A stretch of 35,438 nucleotides of DNA from Pseudomonadota bacterium (GTDB taxonomy: Bacteria > Pseudomonadota > Gammaproteobacteria > Acidiferrobacterales > UBA6901): contig JAJXUF010000026.1 in the NCBI GenBank assembly GCA_021783175.1, positions 1 to 35,438 of the forward strand, in the 5' to 3' direction. Both the position numbers and the translations under genes were made by a program. Positions 1 through 7,194 of this stretch are shown in pieces. Position 1 is the first letter of the stretch; every line of letters starts with the position of its first letter. Below the pieces are notes generated by a model. That model was not told the DNA's origin, did not search any database, and saw only the letters and a list, made by a program, of their open reading frames with translations.

Positions 1-986
1 CATTGCAGCTGCAGGCACGCGTGCACGCACACGTGAAGTTTAACGATACGACGCGCAAGCTTGCCGAGGTCGAGGCAACGCTCGAGGATCAGGCGATCAC
101 GGATCCGCTGACGCTGCTCAGCAGCAGGCGCTATTTTCTGCAGCGCGGCGAGCAGGATCTGGCGCACGCAGTTCGCCACGGCAGCGACATGGTGCTTGCG
201 CGATTGGACATTGACCGGCTGAAGCATATCTACACGCAGTACGGCGATGAGGCCGTCGACCAACTCCTTGCATGGATCGCCGGAACGCTCAAGCACCGCA
301 GCCGGAGCGAAGACACAATCGCCCGTATCGGGGGTGCAGAATTTGCTTTTCTGGCGCCTTCGACCGGGCGAGCACAGGGCGAAATAGTCTGTAACCGCAT
401 GCGCATGGCGGTGGCAGCCAGTCCGTTCCGCTTCAATGACCAGGCAATTGCGGTTACCGTCAGTATTGGTCTTGTTTCCTTGGCCGAAGATCGGCCGCGC
501 TCACTTGAAGAAATGCTGGAGCTGGCCGACCGTTGCCTCGCCAATGCCAAGTCCGAGGGTGGCGACCGCCTGAGCGCCACCATCCCGGGGGCCGGGGTCG
601 CGCAGCCCGAGGAGCTTACCCTAGTGTCGCCGGATGCGCCGGCCGTCGCTGAAGATCTGGTCTCCATGGTGGAATCGAGCGTACCGCCTCTTTCAGAGCT
701 GGACGACCTGCTCCTGTCTGATGCGGGTGCCGACGGCAGTCAGGCGGGTGTTTCCATTTCCGATTTAGAGAATTCATCGGTGCCCGCTGACATCGTCGAG
801 TTGCTCAGCATCGATCGTGCGTTGCTGATGCTGGCTAACGGCGACAGTGCGCGACTCGGTCCGTGGCTCCATGGCCTGGCGCGCCGCGTCATTCCATTGC
901 TCGAACTCTGCAATCGCGAACGCAGCCTGGGATTGGATGCGGCACTGGCAAACATCAAGCGCAAACTTCCGGACCAACCGTTATAG
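1..986 (+). CDS. GGDEF-domain protein with degenerate active site (5' truncated)
   Basis: This is the C-terminal part of a c-di-GMP-related signalling protein whose beginning lies left of the window. The frame is open to the left edge; a TTG at position 3 is an internal Leu rather than a convincing start. Counting from that codon, residues 1-30 resemble the linker that follows a receiver domain (RVHAHVKF, then a helical segment), so a response-regulator domain upstream is likely. The GGDEF domain spans about residues 32-185, starting at DPLTLLSSRRYF. The signature is GGAEF (G110-F114), with Ala in place of the metal/substrate acidic residue. The inhibitory I-site RxxD is kept (R101-D104, exactly five residues before GGAEF). 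About 140 C-terminal residues (190-327) show no motif I know. Loss of cyclase activity with retained c-di-GMP binding is my inference. Confidence 0.85.
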   Translation, partial: LQLQARVHAHVKFNDTTRKLAEVEATLEDQAITDPLTLLSSRRYFLQRGEQDLAHAVRHGSDMVLARLDIDRLKHIYTQYGDEAVDQLLAWIAGTLKHRSRSEDTIARIGGAEFAFLAPSTGRAQGEIVCNRMRMAVAASPFRFNDQAIAVTVSIGLVSLAEDRPRSLEEMLELADRCLANAKSEGGDRLSATIPGAGVAQPEELTLVSPDAPAVAEDLVSMVESSVPPLSELDDLLLSDAGADGSQAGVSISDLENSSVPADIVELLSIDRALLMLANGDSARLGPWLHGLARRVIPLLELCNRERSLGLDAALANIKRKLPDQPL

Positions 987-1152
987 TCTCTGACCCAGGT
1001 TCCATTTGCCGCGGGCGACGCCGCCTTGGCGAGGATTCACGGGCGATTCTTCGGCCGAAACGGCTATCTGCCTGTTGTGCCATAACTTGCGTGACCTTTG
1101 GTAGTATGGCTCGTTTCTGACGGACAGACCTTCCAGGCGGCCAATCACATCG

Positions 1153-1590
1153 ATGATCGGGTTGTTGCAACGAGTAAGCGTAGCCAAGGTGACAGTGGAC
1201 GCCCGCATTGTCGGCGCGATCGACAGCGGAATACTTGTGCTAGTTGGGGTAGAACGCGACGACAGCGAGGCACGTGCCGACCGTCTGCTTGAGCGTCTGC
1301 TTGGCTATCGGGTCTTTGCCGATTCAGGCGGGCGTATGAATCTAAGTACGCGCGATATCCGAGGAGGGCTTCTGCTTGTGCCGCAATTCACTCTCGCGGC
1401 CGATACCTCAAGCGGTATGCGCGCGAGCTTCGCGCCAGCAGCGGCCCCGGAGCACGGACGGAAGCTTTTTGACTACCTGGTAAGCCGGGCGCGCATGCAG
1501 TATGACCGAGTGCAGACGGGAGAATTCGGTGCCGACATGAAAGTCGAATTGATCAACGATGGCCCCGTGACTTTCTGGCTGAGCGCCTGA
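1153..1590 (+). CDS. dtd: D-aminoacyl-tRNA deacylase
   Basis: This enzyme hydrolyses D-amino acids (for example D-Tyr) from mischarged tRNAs and acts in the cytoplasm as a homodimer. The 145 aa are the family length and align end to end with E. coli Dtd: start MIGLLQRV, middle [12 protein letters not shown], and C-terminal NDGPVTFWL, which holds the Gly-cisPro motif GP. One change stands out. The usual SQFTLA motif reads PQFTLA, so the conserved Ser that helps hold the 3' end of the tRNA is Pro. The ATG at 1153 matches the family start. The Shine-Dalgarno sequence is weak (an AGGCGG stretch somewhat far upstream). The gene stands alone between the GGDEF gene and the convergent epmA. Confidence 0.93.
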   Translation: MIGLLQRVSVAKVTVDARIVGAIDSGILVLVGVERDDSEARADRLLERLLGYRVFADSGGRMNLSTRDIRGGLLLVPQFTLAADTSSGMRASFAPAAAPEHGRKLFDYLVSRARMQYDRVQTGEFGADMKVELINDGPVTFWLSA

Positions 1591-1737
1591 CTTCGCAGCC
1601 TACCGAGTAGCAGTTTGTTGTGCTTGTGGGGCCAACGCCCTGTGGTTCAGGCGGGCGGCGCACCGCCGCGAGATGAACCTGTCAATGCAAAAAACTTGCT
1701 GAAGTGAGCTGACTGCGGCCCCGGCCGAGTGTGCGGG
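1591..1737. other. Convergent intergenic region, possible terminator hairpin
   Basis: This gap lies between the 3' ends of dtd and epmA. It holds a 6-bp GC hairpin, GCGGCG-CAC-CGCCGC, at 1655-1669. For dtd no T-run follows. On the minus strand a run of six T (the AAAAAA near 1688-1693) comes after epmA with only a weak stem before it. A bidirectional termination role is plausible but not proven. I see no coding signal. Confidence 0.3.
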
Positions 1738-2745
1738 TCATGCCCGGGCCAACGGAAAACTCATGACTGCGCCAATATCGCGCTCACCGGCGGCCAGCAT
1801 GACAAGGCGATCGATACCGAGGGCCACGCCTGCGCTGGCCGGCAGGCCATGTGTCAGCGCCGCGAGCAGGAATTCGTCGCGCGGCACCGGCGCGAGGCCG
1901 GACGCGCGCCGGCGTGCGAGATCGCCGTCGAACCTTCGTGCCTGCTCGCGCGGGTCGGTGAGTTCGTTGAAGCCGTTGGCAAGCTCGATGCCTTCAAGAT
2001 AGAGTTCAAAACGTTCAGCGAGCGCGGGGCTGCCGTCACGCACGCGCGCCAGTGCTGCCTGCGACGCCGGGTAGTCATATAGAAAAGTGAGTCGGCCGCG
2101 GCCGAGGTGCGGTTCGACGCCATGGGTAAGCACCAAGTCGCGCCAGCCATCTATGTCCGAGCTGTCCAGGGATTGCGGCGGGCGGCCCGCATGAGTTGCG
2201 CGTTCTTCTGCCCAGGCGATCATATCCGCGGTCGAGGCCGCAAACGGGTCAATTCCGGTGTAACGCAGAAACGCCTCACGGTAACTGAGTTTTTCAGTAT
2301 CGGCCAGTGGTGTGTAGTCGGCCAGTGCATCGCGCACCAGGGCTGACAGCATCTCCATGAGTGCGTGATGATCGCAGTCGGGTTGGTACCATTCGAGCAT
2401 GGTGAATTCGGGGTTGTGCAGCCGCCCGGCCTCGCCGTCCCGAAAGACCTTGCACAGCTGGTAAATAGCGCCGCTGCCGGCGGCCAACAGCCGCTTCATT
2501 GCAGACTCCGGCGAGGTGTTAAGATAAAGTGTCCAGCCGCTGGGTGCACCAGGCCCTGTATAGCGTGTCACCAGGCTTTGGAGGTGAACATCGGTGGTCG
2601 CGCAACTGGAAAGCACGGGTGTTTCGACTTCCAACACGCCTCGGCGTTCGAACCAGGTGCGCATGTGTTGAATCACACGAGCACGCAAGCGCAACGCTTC
2701 CAGGGTTGCGGCAGGACGCCAGTCGGGTCGATCCGTTTGTGTCAA
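1738..2745 (-). CDS. epmA: EF-P (R)-beta-lysine ligase EpmA (GenX/PoxA)
   Basis: EpmA is a class II lysyl-tRNA synthetase paralogue that activates (R)-beta-lysine with ATP and attaches it to the conserved Lys of elongation factor P. The 335 aa match E. coli EpmA in length. They carry the family landmarks RRGVLEVETPVL, TSPESAMKRLLAAG, the class II motif 2 region FRDGEAGRLHNPEFTMLEWY, GIELANGFNELTD, and C-terminal GVALGIDRLVML. There is no tRNA anticodon-binding domain, as expected for GenX. The start codon is TTG at 2745, and its N-terminus fits the family. The gene lies 24 nt downstream of efp on the same strand, so the two are probably co-transcribed and enzyme is made with its substrate. 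Confidence 0.95.
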   Translation of the reverse strand: MTQTDRPDWRPAATLEALRLRARVIQHMRTWFERRGVLEVETPVLSSCATTDVHLQSLVTRYTGPGAPSGWTLYLNTSPESAMKRLLAAGSGAIYQLCKVFRDGEAGRLHNPEFTMLEWYQPDCDHHALMEMLSALVRDALADYTPLADTEKLSYREAFLRYTGIDPFAASTADMIAWAEERATHAGRPPQSLDSSDIDGWRDLVLTHGVEPHLGRGRLTFLYDYPASQAALARVRDGSPALAERFELYLEGIELANGFNELTDPREQARRFDGDLARRRASGLAPVPRDEFLLAALTHGLPASAGVALGIDRLVMLAAGERDIGAVMSFPLARA

Positions 2746-2769
2746 GAACAGCCCCCGGGGCCGCGCCAG

Positions 2770-3339
2770 CTACTCTTTGGCGCGAGAGATGTATTCGCCG
2801 GTTCGCGTGTTGACCTTGATGAGGTCGCCCGTTTGCACGAAGAGCGGAACACGCACCACCGCACCGGTGTCGAGGGTCGCCGGCTTTCCACCACCACCAC
2901 TGGTGTCGCCGCGCACTCCCGGGTCGGTGTCAACGATCTTGAGGACAACTGTATGCGGGGGTTCAACCGACAGTGGAACGCCGTTCCACAAGGTGACGAC
3001 ACAGGTGTCCTGCTCTTTCATCCATTTTGCGGCGTCGCCCACGGCTTTGTTGTCGGCCGCAATCTGTTCGAAGCTTTCTGGGTTCATGAAGTGCCAGAAT
3101 TCACCGTCGCTGTAGAGGAACTGCATCTCCGTATCGACGACATCGGCACCCTCCATGGTGTCGCCCGACTTGAAGGTGCGCTCTATTACCCGTCCGGTCT
3201 TGAGGTTGCGGATCTTGACGCGGTTGAAGGCCTGCCCCTTGCCTGGTTTGACAAACTCATTTTCAATGATGGAGCACGGATCTCCGTCAAGCATGACTTT
3301 CAGTCCGGCTTTGAACTCATTTGTGCTGTAGGTTGCCAT
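2770..3339 (-). CDS. efp: Elongation factor P
   Basis: EF-P binds between the P and E sites and relieves ribosome stalling at polyproline. The frame extends upstream to 3561, but the correct start is the ATG at 3339 ([12 protein letters not shown]), preceded by AGGTG five bases away. This gives 189 aa, the usual length. The modified lysine is K34 in the loop KPGKGQAF, so this is the Lys-type EF-P modified by EpmA/EpmB rather than the Arg-type. The C-terminal OB domains carry [22 protein letters not shown] and end GEYISR, both standard. Upstream, only about 40 bp separate it from the divergent epmB, so the promoters must overlap or lie inside the genes. Confidence 0.97.
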   Translation of the reverse strand: MATYSTNEFKAGLKVMLDGDPCSIIENEFVKPGKGQAFNRVKIRNLKTGRVIERTFKSGDTMEGADVVDTEMQFLYSDGEFWHFMNPESFEQIAADNKAVGDAAKWMKEQDTCVVTLWNGVPLSVEPPHTVVLKIVDTDPGVRGDTSGGGGKPATLDTGAVVRVPLFVQTGDLIKVNTRTGEYISRAKE

Positions 3340-3379
3340 TGAACACCTGTAGGTCCCGATTGGTGAAAAATTGCGCGCT

Positions 3380-4408
3380 ATGATACCTGTAACTCGCCCT
3401 TTGCGGCAGACACCCACCTGGCAAACGGTCCTGGCGCGGTCAATCAGCGATCCGGCTGAGCTCCTGGCTGAGGTCGGTCTCGATTTGGCACTGCTACCCG
3501 CGGCGCGGGCCGCCGCACGCCTGTTCCCGTTACGCGTGCCACGCGGTTTCGTGGCGCGCATGGGCAGGGGGGATCCGGCCGATCCGCTTCTGCGGCAAGT
3601 GCTGCCGCTTTACGCCGAGATGCAGGAAACACGGGGGTACGGTCCAGACCCGGTAGGTGACCTGGCGGCGATGGCGGCCCCTGGCGTGTTGCATAAATAC
3701 CGCGGACGGGTGCTGCTGACTGCAACCGGAGCCTGCGCCATTCACTGCCGCTATTGCTTTCGACGCTACTATCCCTACGGCGAGGCCAATGCCGCCGTCG
3801 ATCACTGGCATAACGCACTTGCCCATGTGGCGGCCGATTCCTCTGTCTCAGAGGTGATTCTGAGCGGGGGCGATCCGCTGATGCTGTCCGACCGCCGCCT
3901 GGCTGAACTGACCATGGGGCTTGCGGCATTGCCTCACGTGCGCCGCCTGCGCATTCACACACGCCTGCCGGTGGTGCTACCCGAGCGCGTAGATGACGGA
4001 CTGATCAAGTGGCTCACCGAAACCCATCTCCATACCATTATCGTAGTCCACTGCAATCATGCGCAGGAAATTGACGGCTCGGTGCATGATGCTCTGTCGC
4101 GTCTGAGACAGGCTGGCGTGACGCTGCTCAACCAGTCGGTGCTGCTACGCGGTGTGAACGATGGTCTGGCAACCCTGGTACGCTTGAGTGATACGCTTTT
4201 CGACTGCGGAGTATTGCCGTACTACCTGCACATGCTGGACAAGGTGCAAGGGGCCGCTCATTTCGAGGTCGACGATGTACGCGCGGACAGTCTGATGGCA
4301 CAGCTGCGTGCCCAGCTTCCGGGTTACCTGGTACCGCGCCTGGTACGTGAGATTCCTGGCGCGGATGCGAAGGTCCCGCAAGCATTGGGTATGTTGCATT
4401 GTTGCTGA
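3380..4408 (+). CDS. epmB: EF-P lysine 2,3-aminomutase EpmB (radical SAM)
   Basis: EpmB converts (S)-alpha-lysine to (R)-beta-lysine for EF-P modification, using a [4Fe-4S] cluster, S-adenosylmethionine and PLP. From the ATG at 3380 it has 342 aa, the E. coli length, shorter than the free lysine aminomutases. The radical-SAM motif CxxxCxxC is C119-C123-C126 ([11 protein letters not shown]). Other family blocks are [39 protein letters not shown] and [15 protein letters not shown]. The PLP lysine is probably K331 near the C-terminus (ADAKVP). A TTG at 3371 would add three residues, but ATG fits the family better. It diverges from efp-epmA, so the whole modification pathway is in one place. Confidence 0.95.
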   Translation: MIPVTRPLRQTPTWQTVLARSISDPAELLAEVGLDLALLPAARAAARLFPLRVPRGFVARMGRGDPADPLLRQVLPLYAEMQETRGYGPDPVGDLAAMAAPGVLHKYRGRVLLTATGACAIHCRYCFRRYYPYGEANAAVDHWHNALAHVAADSSVSEVILSGGDPLMLSDRRLAELTMGLAALPHVRRLRIHTRLPVVLPERVDDGLIKWLTETHLHTIIVVHCNHAQEIDGSVHDALSRLRQAGVTLLNQSVLLRGVNDGLATLVRLSDTLFDCGVLPYYLHMLDKVQGAAHFEVDDVRADSLMAQLRAQLPGYLVPRLVREIPGADAKVPQALGMLHCC

Positions 4409-4435
4409 CCCGGATGGCCGCCGACCAGCCATTGA

Positions 4436-4454
4436 CAGCGGTGTGTAACCGCTG
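4436..4454. promoter_or_regulatory. Inverted repeat between epmB and the response regulator
   Basis: CAGCGGT and ACCGCTG form 7-bp arms around GTGTA, 105 bp before the response-regulator start. No T-run follows, so it could be a weak terminator for epmB or an operator for the two-component genes. A TGACAG half-site resembling the palindrome at 9777-9798 overlaps its left arm. Confidence 0.3.
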
Positions 4455-4558
4455 CGTTCGGCATCGGTTGCTGAGCTTTGCGCGGGCGGTGCGTCGGGCA
4501 GCCATTAGGAAAGACGGCCGGGCGGCGGGCGATTTGAGCTGGGCGAGGCATCATAAAC

Positions 4559-5233
4559 ATGCGAATACTGGTAGTTGAAGACCAGGTCAAGACCGCCGCC
4601 TACCTGCGCAAGGGTCTGGGTGAAAACGGTTTCGTGACAGATGTGGCCGACAATGGCGACGATGGGTTGCAGCTGGCCTCCGCCAACGATTACGACCTTA
4701 TTGTCCTGGATGTGATGCTGCCGCGGCGTGACGGATGGTCCGTGATCAGTGCGTTGCGTCTTGCCGGATGTCACACGCCGGTCCTGGTACTTACCGCGCG
4801 CGATGCTGTTGAGGACCGGGTAAAAGGACTTGAGCTAGGTGCTGATGACTACCTGGTCAAGCCGTTCGCTTTTTCCGAATTGCTGGCACGCGTGCGCTCC
4901 TTGCTGCGGCGCGGACCGGTGCCGCAGGTTGAGGTGCAGCGCATTGCCGATCTGGAGATTGATCTATTGCGCCATCGCGCGACGCGCGGCGGACGCAGGC
5001 TCGACCTGACACCAAAGGAGTTCGCGCTGTTGTCGCTGCTGGCGCGGCGTACCGGCGAGGTTTTGTCGCGTACCGTTATCGCCGAGCAGGTGTGGGACAT
5101 GAATTTCGACAGTGATACGAATGTCGTGGACGTCGCGATTCGACGCCTACGCCGCAAGGTGGACGACCCATTTCCCTGCAAGCTAATTCAAACCGTACGT
5201 GGCGTTGGCTATTTGCTGGAGGAGCGGGGCTAG
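4559..5233 (+). CDS. CusR/CopR-like OmpR-family response regulator
   Basis: This is a cytoplasmic DNA-binding response regulator of 224 aa, the typical OmpR-family length. The receiver domain covers residues 1-115, with acidic pocket E7/D8, phosphoacceptor D51 (LIVLDVMLP), T79 and K101 (YLVKPF). The winged-helix domain covers about 125-222, with [30 protein letters not shown] and the C-terminal RGVGYLLEE. Sequence and domain arrangement are those of the heavy-metal regulators CusR, CopR and IrlR. The histidine kinase gene follows by 114 bp. The likely target is the efflux operon starting near 9972, which has a CusR-box-like palindrome in front. The metal sensed is not visible. Confidence 0.92.
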   Translation: MRILVVEDQVKTAAYLRKGLGENGFVTDVADNGDDGLQLASANDYDLIVLDVMLPRRDGWSVISALRLAGCHTPVLVLTARDAVEDRVKGLELGADDYLVKPFAFSELLARVRSLLRRGPVPQVEVQRIADLEIDLLRHRATRGGRRLDLTPKEFALLSLLARRTGEVLSRTVIAEQVWDMNFDSDTNVVDVAIRRLRRKVDDPFPCKLIQTVRGVGYLLEERG

Positions 5234-5347
5234 CGCACTGTAGGTCGCCTGGCTGACCTGGCGCTGGCGCTAACCCGGCGAAATCATGCCAAGAGAACTT
5301 CGGTACCGCGACAGGCTGTGGGTGATGCGGGACGGTTGAGGGAGGTT

Positions 5348-6781
5348 ATGATCAAATATCCATTGTCTCCTAGAACCTGGTCGATCGCCGGTCGGCTAAC
5401 TGTGCTTTACACGGCGTCTGTGTTTGTCATGCTGGTTCTGGCCATGCTCTTTCTGTTCTGGTCTCTCAAGACCAATCTCGAGAAGGAGGATCACGAATCG
5501 CTGGCCGAAGAGATTACGGTCCTGCGTCTCATCCTGGGTGAGCGGTCGCGGAGCAACATTTCCCTGCAACAGGAAGTGCGGTGGGAACAAAGCGCGGGTC
5601 GCTTCGGCGACTTGTACAAGCGCGTATTGTATCCGGATGGGAGCCTGATGATAGAAACCCCGCACATGGCCAAACTGCTCCCGTCGGCCGTTTTCCCGCC
5701 GCCACGACCGGGACTCGACGCGCCGCCTTCGCGGCGCTATCTGTGGCAGCCGGCAGGCAAAGTCTATCTTCTGATGGCGGCGCGCGCCCGGGACGCTGGC
5801 GGCAATAACACCGTTATCTTGCAGGCGGCGCTGGACGTTTCGCGCGAGGAGGCATTCATCAGCGCCTATCGAGATAAGCTGCTGCTGGTTTTGGTCTGTG
5901 GCATTTTGCTGGCGGCCGCAGCTGGCTATGCCGTTGCCCGGCGCGGACTGCGACCGTTGCGCGCCATCACCGCCAACGCCGAGCGCATTACTGCGAGTCG
6001 TTTGCACGCGAATATCGACCCTGCACACTTGCCGCAGGAGTTACGCGCGCTGGCACGGGCGTTCAACGACATGCTCGATCGTCTGGGTGACTCGTTTTCG
6101 CGCCTGGCTCAGTTTTCGGCCGATTTGGCGCACGAGTTACGGACGCCGATCAACAATCTAATGGGTGAAGCCGAGGTTGCCCTCAACAAGGCCCGTGGAG
6201 CGGAAGAATACCGACAGGTCCTGGAGTCGAGCCTGGAGGAGTACTCTCGGCTGTCCCGCATGATCGATAGCCTGCTGTTCCTGGCGCGCGCTGACAACGC
6301 CGAGATGCGGCTGCAACGCAGGCGCTTCGACGCCAGACGCGAAGTCCTGGCTGTAATCGATTACCACGACGCCGTTGCGCAGGAACAGGGGGTGGACGTG
6401 GGCTGTCGGGGTGAGGCCGCGCTGGAAGCTGACCCCATCCTGTTTCGTCGTGCGGTCAGCAATCTGGTATCGAATGCATTGCAGTACACCCCGCGCGGCG
6501 GGAATGTCAGAATCGAACTCGCGTCGGCAGCGCAATTTGTGGAGGTGAGCGTCCGCGATTGCGGTGTGGGCATTGCGCCGGAACATCTTCCTAATGTCTT
6601 TCGGCGCTTCTATCGAGTCGATGCCGCGCGTTCGCACCACCCGGACGGAGCAGGGCTGGGGTTGGCGATCGTGAGATCTATCATGGATTTGCACGGTGGA
6701 ACCGTGCGTCTTGAGAGTGAGGTCGGACGCGGTACAACCGTGGCCCTCCAGTTTCCGCGCACCGCAAATGCGGAGGGCTGA
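5348..6781 (+). CDS. CusS-like heavy-metal sensor histidine kinase
   Basis: This is an inner-membrane sensor kinase and the partner of the preceding regulator. I start it at the ATG at 5348 (477 aa), with GGGAGG just upstream; a GTG at 5318 would add ten residues. TM1 is about residues 16-42 and TM2 about 176-197, enclosing a periplasmic sensor of roughly 135 aa. A HAMP domain follows. The phosphoacceptor is H262 (DLAHELRTPINNL, typical of CusS/CopS kinases). The ATPase domain shows an N box (NLVSNALQYTP), a G1 box (DCGVGIAPEHL), an F box (VFRRFYRVD) and a G2 box (GAGLGLAIV). The periplasmic part has no obvious His/Met metal-binding run, so the copper/silver assignment rests on family resemblance. 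Confidence 0.9.
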   Translation: MIKYPLSPRTWSIAGRLTVLYTASVFVMLVLAMLFLFWSLKTNLEKEDHESLAEEITVLRLILGERSRSNISLQQEVRWEQSAGRFGDLYKRVLYPDGSLMIETPHMAKLLPSAVFPPPRPGLDAPPSRRYLWQPAGKVYLLMAARARDAGGNNTVILQAALDVSREEAFISAYRDKLLLVLVCGILLAAAAGYAVARRGLRPLRAITANAERITASRLHANIDPAHLPQELRALARAFNDMLDRLGDSFSRLAQFSADLAHELRTPINNLMGEAEVALNKARGAEEYRQVLESSLEEYSRLSRMIDSLLFLARADNAEMRLQRRRFDARREVLAVIDYHDAVAQEQGVDVGCRGEAALEADPILFRRAVSNLVSNALQYTPRGGNVRIELASAAQFVEVSVRDCGVGIAPEHLPNVFRRFYRVDAARSHHPDGAGLGLAIVRSIMDLHGGTVRLESEVGRGTTVALQFPRTANAEG

Positions 6782-7010
6782 ACTCGGCGCCAGCGCAAGC
6801 GGAACGTCCGGACGGATGCAAAAGCGCACAGCAATTTGAAATGCTGCCGAGCAGTTTGTGTCATGCTTCTGCGGTATTTCTTTGACAGTTAGGACTTGCT
6901 AACCGCGATTGTTGCCAGCAGAGTATTATTGGTGCCGTACGCTATCGCCATAGTTCTGGCGCAATCGAGTTAACCCGCGCATTGGAGTTAATCCAAGTTT
7001 GACGGGCAAG
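6782..7010. other. Intergenic region with two small inverted repeats
   Basis: No gene is apparent. TTGACA at 6882-6887 resembles a -35 box. It is followed at once by GTTAG-GACTTG-CTAAC, a short inverted repeat that could be an operator. A second one, TTGGA-GTTAA-TCCAA, lies near 6983-6997. No convincing -10 sits at the right distance from TTGACA, so I do not call a promoter. The region leads into the structured leader at 7011-7095. Confidence 0.35.
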
Positions 7011-7095
7011 GAGGAGCGCGCAGGGCAATCAGCAATGCGGGCATGCATCTTGCAAAGCTCGAGCAATATCCGGTAAAGCTGCCGCGCCAATCCTC
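7011..7095 (+). ncRNA. Candidate structured leader RNA with GEMM-I (c-di-GMP riboswitch)-like blocks
   Basis: A long closing stem pairs GAGGA+GCGCG+CAG (7011-7023) with CUG+CGCGC+UCCUC (7079-7095), with a one-base and a three-base bulge on the 3' side. Inside is a hairpin at 7032-7046 (GC, bulged A, AUG, loop CGGG, CAU, GC). Three blocks occur in the order seen in GEMM-I RNAs: CGCAGGGCAA (7019-7028), GCAAAGC (7052-7058) and CCGGUA (7070-7075). The spacing between the first two is close to that of the Vibrio Vc2 aptamer (23 versus 20 nt); the second helix would be shorter. It ends 100 nt before a GGDEF gene. The GAAA tetraloop is absent and the assignment was made by eye. Confidence 0.38.
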
Positions 7096-7194
7096 TGGAT
7101 AGGGGATGGCACATTTGCCGATAAAGCCGATTTTGATGGAATACGGGTGGACAACATACCTGTTTGACCTGGTTTCGCAAGGGGTGCAAGTCAG

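Noticed and set aside
2365..3342. 325-aa plus-strand frame opposite epmA and efp
   Set aside because: It is entirely antisense to two clearly conserved genes and has no recognisable motif.
2770..3561. A 263-aa version of EF-P starting at 3561
   Set aside because: The first 74 residues are Arg/Ala-rich, run antisense inside epmB and have no family match. The ATG at 3339 is the family start with a ribosome site.
6800..6816. CGTCCGGACG palindrome after the sensor kinase as a terminator
   Set aside because: The arms leave no room for a loop and no T-run follows.
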